Shown here piece by piece: positions 34,731 through 43,872 of a DNA stretch of 50,574 bases. The stretch covers positions 1-50,574 of the forward strand of contig NZ_PDYG01000112.1 of NCBI RefSeq assembly GCF_002735305.1. The letters are read 5' to 3'. Origin of the DNA: Agathobacter ruminis (GTDB taxonomy: Bacteria; Bacillota; Clostridia; Lachnospirales; Lachnospiraceae). Below the pieces are notes generated by a model. That model did not search any database. It was given only the letters and a program-made list of their open reading frames with translations, and had not been told where the DNA came from. Each line of letters opens with the position of its first letter. Positions within the stretch are counted from its first letter, which is position 1. A program made the position numbers and the translations under genes.

Positions 34731-35336
34731 TTACCCCTGATGATCGGGAGTCGGTTTGATGTCGCCGGCTTTGATATGTTCTTTTAGAATCTGATCGACA
34801 ACTTCAAACAGTTTTTCCGATCCGAGCACGGTCTTCCCCTGGCGACCGTAAACCTGGTCGGCGTCCACTTCGTGCAGGCGCCAGTCCCTGCCGCCGTTGC
34901 TGTGATTGAGCAAGAGCGGCTGCAGATTGTCCATCGCTTTGGCAAACTTTGCCTCGCTTGTCTCATATGCTTCAAATTCATCAAACAACGCAATCAGTTC
35001 CTGCTTTTGATCTTCCGGCAAAACGGAAAATATTTTTTCCTTTGCCGCATCCTCGCGCATCTTTTGCGTCTTCAAATTTTCCTGATCGTAGGCATAGGTG
35101 TCTCCGGCCTCAATCTCGACGATGTCATGAATCAGACACATCAGCATCACCTTGCCGATATCGACAGGCTCATTGGCATACTCGCGCAGAAGGTATGCCA
35201 TAATCGCCATATGCCATGCGTGTTCCGCATCATTTTCGGCGCGCCCGTATCCGGACAGATGCGTCCTTCTCATGATATTCTTTTCCTGATCAATCAAGAG
35301 GGAAAAATCAAGCTGCTTTTTTAATCGTTCATCCAT
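34731..35336 (-). CDS. HD-domain hydrolase, YfbR-like
   Basis: This 201-residue protein carries the HD phosphohydrolase ligands: His in ENDAEHAWHMA, HD in CLIHDIVEIEAGD, and Asp in AKAMDNLQPLLLN. It resembles YfbR-type 5'-deoxynucleotidases, which remove phosphate from deoxynucleoside monophosphates. It is the first gene of the run to 32.8 kb; the gap of about 100 bases to the next gene is A/T-rich. Confidence 0.85.
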   Translation of the reverse strand: MDERLKKQLDFSLLIDQEKNIMRRTHLSGYGRAENDAEHAWHMAIMAYLLREYANEPVDIGKVMLMCLIHDIVEIEAGDTYAYDQENLKTQKMREDAAKEKIFSVLPEDQKQELIALFDEFEAYETSEAKFAKAMDNLQPLLLNHSNGGRDWRLHEVDADQVYGRQGKTVLGSEKLFEVVDQILKEHIKAGDIKPTPDHQG

Positions 35337-35601
35337 AGTTCGTTCCTTTGTTATATTTATTTTCGAAAGTTTATAAAGTGTTTATGTTCATGTCACATTA
35401 CTGTCATATTTTATGATTATGATGATTCTATCAAAAGGAGCTGTAGAGTTGTAGACGGGGGTTTATAGTTCGAGCAGTTCCGCCTAAATAATCCCAATTT
35501 TTTGGTTTTCATATATACTTTTTCATAACTCCTCAACGATAGGCCGACGTTTGTCGGCTTATTTGTTTTGTGCTATACTTATTTCCCGGAGGTAATTACA
35601 G
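35337..35601. other. Intergenic region with a family B scrap and hairpin
   Basis: Between divergent genes lies an A/T-rich stretch. It has a 17-base match to palindrome B (TTTTGGTTTTCATATAT near 35500) and a six-pair hairpin GCCGAC/GTCGGC (35543-35558) followed by a T-rich tract, which overlaps the -35 of the next promoter. I see no gene in it. Confidence 0.55.
35551..35579 (+). promoter_or_regulatory. Promoter of the acetyltransferase gene
   Basis: -35 TTGTCG (35551-35556), a 17-base spacer and -10 TATACT (35574-35579) precede the gene by 22 bases. Confidence 0.65.
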
Positions 35602-36159
35602 ATGAAATTTGAAACAGTCACAGTCGATGATGCCGCAGAACTGCTAAGCATCTATGCGGGATATGTCACCGACACCGCCATCTCTTTCGAGTACGAAGTA
35701 CCTTCTTTGGCGGAATTCACACAACGTATTGTAAACATCCGGAAAAAATTCCCCTACATCAAAGCCGTTGATGATTCCGGCGCGATTTTGGGATATGCAT
35801 ATGCGAGCACGTTTAAGGGACGCAGCGCCTATGACTGGTCTGTCGAATCCACCATCTATCTGCGCCAAGATGTGCATGGAAGAGGCATCGGCCGCGCACT
35901 TTATACCGAGCTGGAAAATCAGCTTCGTGAACAGGGCATCCTGAATATGAATGCCTGCATCGCACTGGCCGGCGAAAACGATCCGTATCTGACCAACGCA
36001 AGCTATTTCTTTCATACCAGCATGGGGTTCTCACCTGTTGGCACATTTCACAAGTGCGGATTCAAATTCAACCGCTGGTACGATATGATCTGGATGGAAA
36101 AAATGCTTGGAGATCACACCGATAAACCAAAGAATCCATTTTCATCCACATCCATCTAA
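35602..36159 (+). CDS. GNAT acetyltransferase, phosphinothricin-acetyltransferase-like
   Basis: This 185-residue enzyme transfers acetyl from acetyl-CoA to an amine. It has TDTAISFEYEVPSLAEF near the start, YAYASTFKGRSAYDWSVESTIYL, and the CoA loop VHGRGIGRALYTELE, as in PAT/YwnH-like proteins that acetylate methionine sulfone or sulfoximine and similar compounds. GGAGG precedes the ATG. A terminator follows. Confidence 0.88.
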   Translation: MKFETVTVDDAAELLSIYAGYVTDTAISFEYEVPSLAEFTQRIVNIRKKFPYIKAVDDSGAILGYAYASTFKGRSAYDWSVESTIYLRQDVHGRGIGRALYTELENQLREQGILNMNACIALAGENDPYLTNASYFFHTSMGFSPVGTFHKCGFKFNRWYDMIWMEKMLGDHTDKPKNPFSSTSI

Positions 36160-36172
36160 ATACATGAGAAAT

Positions 36173-36206
36173 TCCCGGACATTCCACATTGGAAAGTCCG
36201 GGATTT
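36173..36206 (+). terminator. Terminator of the acetyltransferase gene
   Basis: CCCGGAC-A-TTCC pairs with GGAA-A-GTCCGGG around a five-base loop, with one A-A mismatch, followed by TTTTAT. Confidence 0.8.
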
Positions 36207-36207
36207 T

Positions 36208-36392
36208 ATCTCAGTCGGATAAGACCCCTTCCTCTAAGCGAAGCGAATGTAGGGGTTATAACAAACTGGTCTCAGTCGGGGTTACAATCTCCGACTGAGA
36301 TAAACGCTCCGCGAGGATGCGCAGAGATTTGCATATGAAATATGTCAGCTACGCTGACGCAAATCTCGCGCCAAGTCTCGCGAGCGAGACTT
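36208..36392. other. Structured intergenic region with competing inverted repeats
   Basis: TCTCAGTCGG occurs at 36209-36218 and 36270-36279; its complement CCGACTGAGA occurs once at 36291-36300. Either copy can pair with it. Further hairpins follow: GAGATTTGC with GCAAATCTC (about 36324-36367) enclosing GTCAGC/GCTGAC, and CAAGTCTCG/CGAGACTTG (about 36372-36393). There is no coding frame of note. It lies between the convergent acetyltransferase and flavodiiron genes. Confidence 0.7.
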
Positions 36393-36406
36393 GAATTTAA
36401 TCTAAA

Positions 36407-37573
36407 TTATACATTTGCAATTGCTGCAACCAGCGCCTTGAGCTGTGGCTCATCTGCCTCATGCAAAGTTGATTTAATGGTCAAGGTTTCTTCACAAACT
36501 TCGATATTTTTCATTTCTTCAAGCATCGCACGCATCACCTTGCCAGCCTGAGCTGCCCATGATCCGTTTTCCACAATTGCGACCTTGCGATTCTGCCAGG
36601 TCTTTGCTGCCAGATGTGACAAAAAATCATGCATTGGCAGGAACAGTCCACCGTCATAAGTAGACGCACACAATACCGTGCGGTCATACAAAAATGCCAG
36701 TTCCACGGCATGCGACATGTCTTCGCGGCACAAATCCATAAAAGTCACTTTCTGTCCGCATGCCTGTAATTCCTCTGCGATTCGCATCGCAGCCGCTTTG
36801 GTATTCCCGTGAATAGAAGCGCATGCAACCAGAATTGCTTTCTCCTGCGGCTCATACTTACTCCAGGTATCATATGCTTGGATATAAGGGGTTAAATCTC
36901 CTTTTAATACAGGTCCGTGTAATGGACAAATCGTCTCGATTGCCAGACCGGATGCTTTTTTCAACAAAGTCTGTACCGGTGCACCGTATTTTCCCACAAT
37001 ATTAAAGTAATATCGTGCAGCTTCCAGCTTCCAGTCCTCGATGCCATGCTTGCAGTTCGCACCGAAGGTTCCGAATCCGTCTGCCGAGAAGAGAATCTTC
37101 TCCGTGCTCTCATAGCTTACCATCACTTCCGGCCAGTGCACCATCGGCGCCATATAAAATGTCAGGGTATGACTTCCCAGCTCCAAACTGTCGCCCTCTT
37201 TGACTACAACCTGATCATTTGACGGCGCTGTCTGCAGAAACTGTGGCAGCATCTGAAAAGTCTTTGCATTGCCCACCAGTTTCACATCCGGATACAGTTC
37301 CAGCACTCTTTGCACGCTGCCTGCATGATCCGGCTCCATATGCTGGATCACCAGATAATCCAGGCTTCTCTCCCCGAGAGCCTCCTTCAGATTGCTTTCC
37401 CACTCTGCGGTGCCTCGCTTGTCCACCGTATCCATCAAACAAGTCTTTTCATCTAAAATTAAATATGAATTATATGAAATCCCTTCCGGAACCCGATACT
37501 GACTCTCAAACAAATCAATCGTCAAATCATCTACCCCAATATACCGAATTGCATCCGAAACTGTCATCGCCAT
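36407..37573 (-). CDS. Flavodiiron protein, FprA family
   Basis: This 388-residue protein reduces oxygen to water or nitric oxide to nitrous oxide in anaerobes. The metallo-beta-lactamase domain (about residues 1-250) has the diiron ligands His78, Glu80, Asp82, His83 (HMEPDH), His146 (MVHWPE), Asp165 (SADGFG) and His219 (CPLHGP). The flavodoxin domain (about 255-388) has the FMN loop ASIHGNTKAAA. All ligands are intact. It has no rubredoxin domain, so a separate donor is needed. It stands alone beside palindrome A copy 2. Confidence 0.93.
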   Translation of the reverse strand: MAMTVSDAIRYIGVDDLTIDLFESQYRVPEGISYNSYLILDEKTCLMDTVDKRGTAEWESNLKEALGERSLDYLVIQHMEPDHAGSVQRVLELYPDVKLVGNAKTFQMLPQFLQTAPSNDQVVVKEGDSLELGSHTLTFYMAPMVHWPEVMVSYESTEKILFSADGFGTFGANCKHGIEDWKLEAARYYFNIVGKYGAPVQTLLKKASGLAIETICPLHGPVLKGDLTPYIQAYDTWSKYEPQEKAILVACASIHGNTKAAAMRIAEELQACGQKVTFMDLCREDMSHAVELAFLYDRTVLCASTYDGGLFLPMHDFLSHLAAKTWQNRKVAIVENGSWAAQAGKVMRAMLEEMKNIEVCEETLTIKSTLHEADEPQLKALVAAIANV

Positions 37574-37742
37574 TTTTCTCCATCCTTCCTGTATCCCGGG
37601 CCTTCTTGTATCCCCTTTATTCTACCACACCCCCTCTGTTCCCGCAATCTACTGTCATCCCCCACTCTTCCCATTGCTGCCGCCCCTTCCATACCTCTGT
37701 TCCCTTCTCCCTCCTCCCTCCGTGTACAGACCACAAAAGATT

Positions 37743-38125
37743 GATTCTTTGGAAAGTCACGCGTCGCTTCTTTCATTGAGAGTGTTCTTTCAACTATTTG
37801 CACTTCTCCTGCACAGTCTTTTCTACGCAAACACCCAATATTCCTGATCACTTTCCTGTCCTATATAGACCGGTGGAGGAACATCATTGGTAATGCGCTT
37901 AGTAAAACAGAAGCCGCTTTTGCGAAGCGCTCGATACGAGCCGCCACGGACGGCGGCGAGAGCCGATGGCGTCCCGGATGGACGCTCTGAGGCGGTATCG
38001 AGTACTCAAAAGCGGCTTCGTTGTTTTACTTAGCAAATGGACAGTGTTCCGTACCGGTCTATATAGCACAGGAAAGCAATTTGAAACACTTCAAGGTGTT
38101 TGCGATGAAAAGACAGTTTGTCGAA
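37743..38125 (-). repeat. Long palindromic repeat, family A copy 2
   Basis: This 383-base element is the inverse of 14062-14442, with about 85-90% identity by eye. The central 150 bases are almost identical. The same nested pairs are kept. It lies between the flavodiiron and FNT genes. The stretch 37574-37742 before it is pyrimidine-rich with no visible feature. Confidence 0.9.
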
Positions 38126-38165
38126 GTTATGATATAGAGGAATTTCGGAGAAATTTCATATATCA

Positions 38166-38196
38166 TAAAAAGAGCAGGTTCTTCTGAACCTGCTCG
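38166..38196 (-). terminator. Terminator of the FNT gene cluster
   Basis: On the minus strand GAGCAGGTTC pairs with GAACCTGCTC around a four-base loop and is followed by TTTTT. It ends the long leftward cluster. Confidence 0.88.
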
Positions 38197-38199
38197 GTA

Positions 38200-38772
38200 T
38201 TATTCGGTGATACTTAGGTCTCTGGTGAAATACCAGATGAGTAAAGAGCCGGCCATGTTGCCGACAATGGCAATGAGAAGTGACGGATGGATTGTTCGTG
38301 CAACTCCCATGTAGACCACATTGGCGATACAGTGCTGGAATCCGCAGAGGATAAAGAGCGGGATACCGATGATGATGCCAAGGATTGTGCCACATTGGTA
38401 CAGTTTAACCGCAATATACATCAGGACGCCACAGAGGAGCGACTTGATGAAAAAGCCCGGCGTGAAATTCCAGGTAGAAACCTTCGCGGCAGCGGCGTCA
38501 ACCAATTCGGAAGAGATGGTACTGTAGGCAAGGCCGAGCAGATAGCCGGTAGCAAGGTTGCCAAGCAAGATGAGCCAAAGCTCTCTCCACTTCTTGTTTT
38601 CGAGTACGAAACCGCACTTCCCGGTAAATAAATTCAGTTTTAATTTACAGATAGTCAGTAGGCCCAGTGTGAATAAGAGGGCGGATGCATAGTTGTTTTC
38701 AATCACAAGTATGCCGTAGGCGCCGATAGAAATCATGATTCCGGCGGCAATTGATTTGCGTAATGTGTCCAT
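38200..38772 (-). CDS. Compact formate/nitrite transporter family channel
   Basis: This 190-residue protein has six membrane helices and the FNT features: NLFTGKCG after helix 2 (omega-loop region) and GFQHCIANVVYMG in helix 5, where His is the central pore residue. FNT channels are usually 260-285 residues, so this is a short form with trimmed termini and loops. It could move formate, nitrite, lactate or hydrosulfide. It is last in the cluster. Confidence 0.82.
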   Translation of the reverse strand: MDTLRKSIAAGIMISIGAYGILVIENNYASALLFTLGLLTICKLKLNLFTGKCGFVLENKKWRELWLILLGNLATGYLLGLAYSTISSELVDAAAAKVSTWNFTPGFFIKSLLCGVLMYIAVKLYQCGTILGIIIGIPLFILCGFQHCIANVVYMGVARTIHPSLLIAIVGNMAGSLLIWYFTRDLSITE

Positions 38773-38803
38773 ATATTACTCCCTTTGCTGTGATTTCGCG
38801 TGC

Positions 38804-39235
38804 CTACTCAAACAAGTCCTTCATCAGATTTGCAGTATTACCGGACTTTGCGCGTTCTTTGACGGCTCTTTGAAATTTCTCTGTGAATGAGAGATTCTCT
38901 TCATCCGGGAGAGTGCGCTTCTTTAATTCTTCCGCGATACAGGAGTGACACATGTTGCGAAGATGTTCTTCTTCCCCGTCGGCAAACCATCTGTTAAAAT
39001 GATCCGTCAGGGCATCCTGATCTGCAGTTTCCGTTCCGGGCTTGAAATTGCTCATTCGAAGCATCAATTCCGAATTGACACGCTGATTGATAATACCACG
39101 AATCTCTCCGTCAATCAAGGCATTTTGGTTTTCTTTCAGATACAATTCCATCTCCTCGTTTGCAATTGCCGTCGCACGCGCATTGATTAGTTGTACCGTT
39201 GCCGATAAGATTTCCTGATTGCTAAGCCCACTCAT
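38804..39235 (-). CDS. Unknown helical protein
   Basis: This 143-residue protein has no membrane segment or signal and appears mostly helical (NQEILSATVQLINARATAIA; HLRNMCHSCIAEELKKRT). A CxxC-like pair is absent. I do not recognise it. Spacing of 29 and 31 bases to its neighbours on the same strand, and GGGAAAGGAG before the ATG, support it as a gene of the cluster. Confidence 0.65.
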   Translation of the reverse strand: MSGLSNQEILSATVQLINARATAIANEEMELYLKENQNALIDGEIRGIINQRVNSELMLRMSNFKPGTETADQDALTDHFNRWFADGEEEHLRNMCHSCIAEELKKRTLPDEENLSFTEKFQRAVKERAKSGNTANLMKDLFE

Positions 39236-39264
39236 ACCAAATGCTCCTTTCCCTCATAAAAGAA

Positions 39265-40038
39265 TCAATTTGCTTTTTCAAAGTGTTGATAGTCCTTGCT
39301 GTCCTCCCAATTGCCTCCCCAGGTAAAACCATGTTCCGTAAACAAACGGTATGCCAGATCATTTTCATCAATCTTATAATCAAAGGATTTGCTGCGGTCC
39401 GCATACTTTTTGCCAAGCGCCGGCGAGCAAATCTCGACACCGGATGCGGTGCGATAAATATAAGGATTGTAAAGCGGATTGATATCCACTGCCAGACCCT
39501 TGCTATGATTGGATAAGATGTCCGTATTTTCGATTGTACGATAATTAAATGCAGATGTATTATTTGCGCTCATCGAGCGTTCATCATTGGCATCATAGTC
39601 ATCCACAAGCACCATCTGCTCAATCGGATAGGACTGACGATATAATTCCCGAAAGATCGCAAGCACATCGGCTGCAATGGACTGGTTGACAATCATCTCC
39701 CCGATATGTGTCTTGCCATTGATATCTTTATATAGCATACGCAGATAACGCAGCTCATCAATCGTGACCATATGATTCTTACGATAGGATTTGCCGTCGA
39801 TTCTGCGAAAAATTTCTTCATCAATCACTCTGCTGTAAAACATGCGATCCAAGTCGCCCTCTGAAAAATCACTCACATCAAGCTCTGTCGATGCAGGCAG
39901 ATTCTGAGTATGAATTACCACTTCAGGAACCTCACTTTCCGTATTGCTTTGCGCCCCATGACACGCAGACAGATTCACTGCAAGCACGCAGCACATCAGC
40001 GCAATTGTTCGCATTTGTTTTCGTTTGAACTTATTCAT
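39265..40038 (-). CDS. M15-family D-Ala-D-Ala carboxypeptidase-like lipoprotein
   Basis: This 257-residue protein has a lipoprotein signal (VNLSAC, Cys near residue 26). The M15 (VanY-like) zinc peptidase part lies at about 80-255, with SNHSKGLAVDINP (His and Asp ligands) and YQHFE (last His). It likely trims peptidoglycan stem peptides or related cross-bridge peptides at the cell surface. It starts nine bases after the GGDEF gene stop. Confidence 0.85.
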   Translation of the reverse strand: MNKFKRKQMRTIALMCCVLAVNLSACHGAQSNTESEVPEVVIHTQNLPASTELDVSDFSEGDLDRMFYSRVIDEEIFRRIDGKSYRKNHMVTIDELRYLRMLYKDINGKTHIGEMIVNQSIAADVLAIFRELYRQSYPIEQMVLVDDYDANDERSMSANNTSAFNYRTIENTDILSNHSKGLAVDINPLYNPYIYRTASGVEICSPALGKKYADRSKSFDYKIDENDLAYRLFTEHGFTWGGNWEDSKDYQHFEKAN

Positions 40039-40047
40039 ATCATTGCA

Positions 40048-41190
40048 TTACTCTCTGCGATTGTTTTCACTCTTGGCATAAAATGCCTTTTTGTCCTCGT
40101 ACATACGCTGATCTACGATATTCATGATATCTTCCACCGTCTGTTCATCCAGATCAAATTCACTATATCCGATGGACACAGACAATGTATAGCCACGATT
40201 TAATTTCTTACTATAAATTCGAAGCTGTTCATGAATGTGACTGATATATTCTTTGACAACCGCTTCATCTCTGGTATTGAGCAGTACTACAAACTCATCA
40301 CCGGCATAGCGGATGACCATTCCGTTGTCGCCGACCACCTCCCGAAGAATCTCTGCAACCGCACGCAAGGCCATATCTCCCTCAATATGACCGAATTGAT
40401 CATTGATGGCTTTAAAGCCGTTCATGTCCATCATCATCGCCGTCAGCTTGCGTTCCCGGAATTTCACATTTCTGTTGCTGAGATTGTCAAGAAACAGACG
40501 ATTATAAGAGCTTGTCAGCTTGTCCAGAAAGACATTTTCATTCTGTAGGCTAAAGCATACCCCGCACATAGAGATGGTCAGGCACGGCCAAATCGTTGAC
40601 ACGCCATAGAATACGGTCTGTAACACCAGTCCCACCAGAAGCGGGAGCAAAAATTCCGTCACCGGGAAGAAGCGAACCACAACGCCCCGCCGTTTGCTGA
40701 CCAGATAACAAATCACTCCGTCCGTCAGGAAGACATACATGATTGCGATATACAGCCAGTATAATGACTGCCTTGAATAAACATTGTGACTGTCAATTTT
40801 GAAAACCACCGGCACAAACAGATTAAAAATCAATACCAATGTTCCCACCACTACCATCAGACGAATGAAATATTTGTGAATGGTACTGATTTGACAGTGA
40901 ATATGGCTGGTAATCATCGCGATTCCAAGCGGGCCTACCAGCACGCCGGAGAAAAACAGCCATGAATTGGTTGCCTTCCCTGCGATTCTGGCAAATGTTC
41001 CTGCCATTCCATCCACCGTAAAAGACAGTGATTCCGCGATACATGCAATCAGCAAAACATATGTCAGTGTCAGCAAAATTTTGCTTTCGACCGTCTGCTC
41101 CCGAAAACGCCACGCATTCTCATACAGAACCACTATGGATAACATCACACCCATTAAGTCGGCCACATAGACCGCCGTTAGATTTGTCAC
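40048..41190 (-). CDS. Membrane diguanylate cyclase
   Basis: This 380-residue protein has about six or seven membrane helices (residues 1-205), resembling an integral-membrane sensor, and a C-terminal GGDEF domain with MDMNGFKAINDQFGH and the active-site variant AGDEF. The A for G change at the first position is common in active enzymes. The inhibitory RxxD site is absent (GDNG stands there). It would make cyclic di-GMP in response to a membrane signal. It follows the PHP-HD gene by 23 bases. Confidence 0.87.
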   Translation of the reverse strand: MTNLTAVYVADLMGVMLSIVVLYENAWRFREQTVESKILLTLTYVLLIACIAESLSFTVDGMAGTFARIAGKATNSWLFFSGVLVGPLGIAMITSHIHCQISTIHKYFIRLMVVVGTLVLIFNLFVPVVFKIDSHNVYSRQSLYWLYIAIMYVFLTDGVICYLVSKRRGVVVRFFPVTEFLLPLLVGLVLQTVFYGVSTIWPCLTISMCGVCFSLQNENVFLDKLTSSYNRLFLDNLSNRNVKFRERKLTAMMMDMNGFKAINDQFGHIEGDMALRAVAEILREVVGDNGMVIRYAGDEFVVLLNTRDEAVVKEYISHIHEQLRIYSKKLNRGYTLSVSIGYSEFDLDEQTVEDIMNIVDQRMYEDKKAFYAKSENNRRE

Positions 41191-41213
41191 TTTTTATTAC
41201 CCCCTATTTGCAT

Positions 41214-42458
41214 TTATTTCCGTTGAAATAAGGTTTCCTTCGTCGATACAATTTTGTCTGCCAGACAGACAATCCAGGCCTCCCTGGATTTCGGTACGCG
41301 CGTCAGATTAAGCGGCCACATATGGGAATATATGATTTCCTGCTCTTTCCGGTTGATATTAAAATATTTTTTTGCGTTCTCAAGTGCGCGATCCGCATGA
41401 TGAAAACCATGCCATTGATGTGTCCCCTCATCATAATCATGCCAGTCATAGAGATAAAAATCATGCAGCATCGCACCGCGCAGCATTGCCTCCCGGTCGA
41501 GATTGCGAATATGCAGTCTGCGGCTGATCCGATCGCTCATTTCCGTCACGCGTTTGCAGTGCTCCAAAGTGGTAATCCGACCATGCTGGATAAAGTTTCC
41601 CATCTTTTGTACCTGCTCATGCATGGTCAATTTTGCAATATAATCAAAAGCTGCGTCGTTCTTTTCTTTTCTCGCACGAGACAGCTCATCTCTGATATGT
41701 TTCAATTCCCCTTTACGCTCCTTAAAATGGGCCAGCGCCCCGATTTTGTTATATGGGAAAAAGCTCCAGACAAGCACTTTGTTCAGCCTGCCCAAACGCT
41801 CCTTCAATGTGCCGTAATATTTTTCGCCACCGCATTCCATCGGCTTTTTGGCACGAATATATGCAATGAGATCATCCTCATTACAGATTGGCTCCTCGAT
41901 CTTTGTATATGCCAGACCAATGCTGTCCTCTCTGTGTGCATCGCTGCCACCGGTTGTCGGAAGTTCATAAAGATGACCGATTTCAACAGCGCGACGATTG
42001 ACCTCCATCGACTCTCCAGAATTGTATCCTTCGATAAAATCAAATTTTGATGCTATGGAAATATTATATTTGTATTTTCCTGTCGAAAAAATACTCAAGA
42101 ATGGCTCTCCGCATGGATGTGCCGGTCCGAGGACACCTCCATACTTATGCACAATATGAATCAATATCTCCACCGGAAGACCCCGATGTTCCAGAATTTT
42201 CAGATGCACATTATGTGGCATGATGACAATAATATGGCCTGCATTGGAGGTATCATATTCGATTCCTTTCAGACACACAAAATCCCCCGGCATGGTCTTT
42301 CTGTTGCGCATATAATGCCGCCATCCGTCATATGAATCATGATCCGTGACAAGCATACCGCCAAAGCCTTGCTCTTTCAAACGGGCGATATAGTCTCCGA
42401 TTGCCACTTTCGCATCCGGAGATCCTTCTTTTGTGTGACAATGCATATCTAATTTCAT
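41214..42458 (-). CDS. PHP phosphoesterase fused to an HD domain
   Basis: This 414-residue protein has an N-terminal PHP domain (residues 1-215) with [30 protein letters not shown] and [11 protein letters not shown] metal ligands. A central helical stretch and a C-terminal HD domain (about 300-414) follow, with [14 protein letters not shown] and [14 protein letters not shown] proteins split phosphoesters, and HD domains usually hydrolyse nucleotides. The combination suggests a two-step phosphate enzyme; no substrate can be named. The start at 42458 lies five bases past the upstream stop. Confidence 0.82.
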   Translation of the reverse strand: MKLDMHCHTKEGSPDAKVAIGDYIARLKEQGFGGMLVTDHDSYDGWRHYMRNRKTMPGDFVCLKGIEYDTSNAGHIIVIMPHNVHLKILEHRGLPVEILIHIVHKYGGVLGPAHPCGEPFLSIFSTGKYKYNISIASKFDFIEGYNSGESMEVNRRAVEIGHLYELPTTGGSDAHREDSIGLAYTKIEEPICNEDDLIAYIRAKKPMECGGEKYYGTLKERLGRLNKVLVWSFFPYNKIGALAHFKERKGELKHIRDELSRARKEKNDAAFDYIAKLTMHEQVQKMGNFIQHGRITTLEHCKRVTEMSDRISRRLHIRNLDREAMLRGAMLHDFYLYDWHDYDEGTHQWHGFHHADRALENAKKYFNINRKEQEIIYSHMWPLNLTRVPKSREAWIVCLADKIVSTKETLFQRK

Positions 42459-42463
42459 AACAC

Positions 42464-43270
42464 TTATTCCGCGAAGCGCTTCCACATCCAAACATGCGGT
42501 ACGCCTTCATCCTCATCCTGTTCTCCTTCGGCCTGATAGCCAAAGCGTTCATAAAAAGACATCTTGCTCACCTGCGCATGCAATGCCAGGTTTCGGCCGT
42601 GCAGATCCTTTACATAATTCTGCGCCGCCTCAATCAAGTCCTCTCCAAGCCCCAGGCCGCGATAATCCTTCAGCACCGCGATACGCCCCAGGCAATAGGT
42701 TTCCATCAAAGCATCAAAGTAAACACGCGCTGTCGCTACGGGTTTCTTGCCATCGAAGATTACAAAATGATGTGCATTTTCATCGATGAAATCAAACTCG
42801 TTCTTGTATCCCTGCTCATTGACGAACACCGAGGTGCGAACAAGCATTGCAAACGGAGACAATTCATCATACTGCGTGATAGTTAAATCATAATTATATG
42901 TACGCAGTGAACGCTTTGCCGCTTTGCTTCCTGCCATTGCGCCCTCCGAAAACCAATGCATGGCCTCGGCTTCATTCTTTTCGGTGCCGATTCCGCTGCT
43001 GTAGCACACGCCCAGTTCATACATCGCATCGGCAATTCGATAGTTTTCCGCACCGATTTTCATACAGCGAAAAAACTCATCGTAATTGTATGACAGACCG
43101 TATCCCGTCTTGACATTATTGCAAACAATGCGGATTGCGCGCTCATCCCCCAGCAGCCCCGCACGAATGTAATAAATCATGGCTTTCGCATGCTCTCTGC
43201 TAAAATCATACTGTTCTGCCTGATCCAAGAAAAATTCGATTTTCTCCTGTTTTTGCTTTTTGAAATCCAT
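42464..43270 (-). CDS. Sel1-like repeat protein fused to GNAT acetyltransferase
   Basis: This 268-residue protein has an N-terminal Sel1-like helical part (residues about 15-125; [47 protein letters not shown]). A GNAT domain follows (about 130-268) with the CoA loop [17 protein letters not shown] and an ElaA-like VFVNEQGY. Sel1 repeats bind partner proteins, so the acetyltransferase may be targeted to a protein. The whole reads as one frame with no stop, so the fusion is genuine. Confidence 0.82.
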   Translation of the reverse strand: MDFKKQKQEKIEFFLDQAEQYDFSREHAKAMIYYIRAGLLGDERAIRIVCNNVKTGYGLSYNYDEFFRCMKIGAENYRIADAMYELGVCYSSGIGTEKNEAEAMHWFSEGAMAGSKAAKRSLRTYNYDLTITQYDELSPFAMLVRTSVFVNEQGYKNEFDFIDENAHHFVIFDGKKPVATARVYFDALMETYCLGRIAVLKDYRGLGLGEDLIEAAQNYVKDLHGRNLALHAQVSKMSFYERFGYQAEGEQDEDEGVPHVWMWKRFAE

Positions 43271-43338
43271 TTAAACCCATTCCCTTTTTGTATTATATAA
43301 GAAGATTATACCATGCTTATCGCGATTTGGTCGACTAA

Positions 43339-43872
43339 TTATTTTGCGCGATTTCTCCGATTCCACATCGTAAACATCATCAGCGAAACCATCGTCATCA
43401 TTTCCAGGAATCCGACCAGCAAGGTAATGATCAGTGCGCGGACACCCCATCCGTTGTCACTGTATTGCAGATAATCATCCAGACGATAAACCTCAATCTG
43501 TGTATAGTCCCCGATGTTTTTGACATCTTTTCCAAACAAAATCAATTTATCATCCTGCCCGCCGGCATTGTCCGAAAAAGACGCATCCGCACGCACAATG
43601 AAATCCGCGTCATATTCGCCCTCTCCACTGTCGGCGCGATGTGCATGGAATTGTAAATATTCCACATTCTCAAGCACAATCGGATTCTTTCTTTCGCAGA
43701 CATAATATTCTTTTGCAAATCCGGCGTTCTGCGCCTCAGCCTGCACCTGCGCATAAAGGTTCTGCTTTTGAGAAAAGCGAATCCATGCAAAAATATCAAA
43801 AAAAATGACTGCCGCAAAAATTGCAAGCATAATCAGCAATAATTTCTTCGTAAATTGTGTCGATCCAATCAT
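43339..43872 (-). CDS. Unknown two-helix membrane protein
   Basis: This 177-residue protein has membrane helices near residues 10-30 and 140-165, with an extracellular segment between them. I do not recognise the family. It is first in the leftward cluster; TATAAT on the minus strand at 43902-43907 and GAGGAG before the ATG support expression. Confidence 0.6.
   Translation of the reverse strand: MIGSTQFTKKLLLIMLAIFAAVIFFDIFAWIRFSQKQNLYAQVQAEAQNAGFAKEYYVCERKNPIVLENVEYLQFHAHRADSGEGEYDADFIVRADASFSDNAGGQDDKLILFGKDVKNIGDYTQIEVYRLDDYLQYSDNGWGVRALIITLLVGFLEMMTMVSLMMFTMWNRRNRAK

Noticed and set aside
35337-35601. A small RNA or riboswitch upstream of the acetyltransferase
   Set aside because: Only a six-pair hairpin is present, and it overlaps the -35 of the predicted promoter, so it cannot be a leader of that transcript. 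No known riboswitch core was seen.
36208-36302. Attenuator for the flavodiiron gene
   Set aside because: It lies after the stop of that gene, not before its start, so it cannot control its initiation in the usual way.
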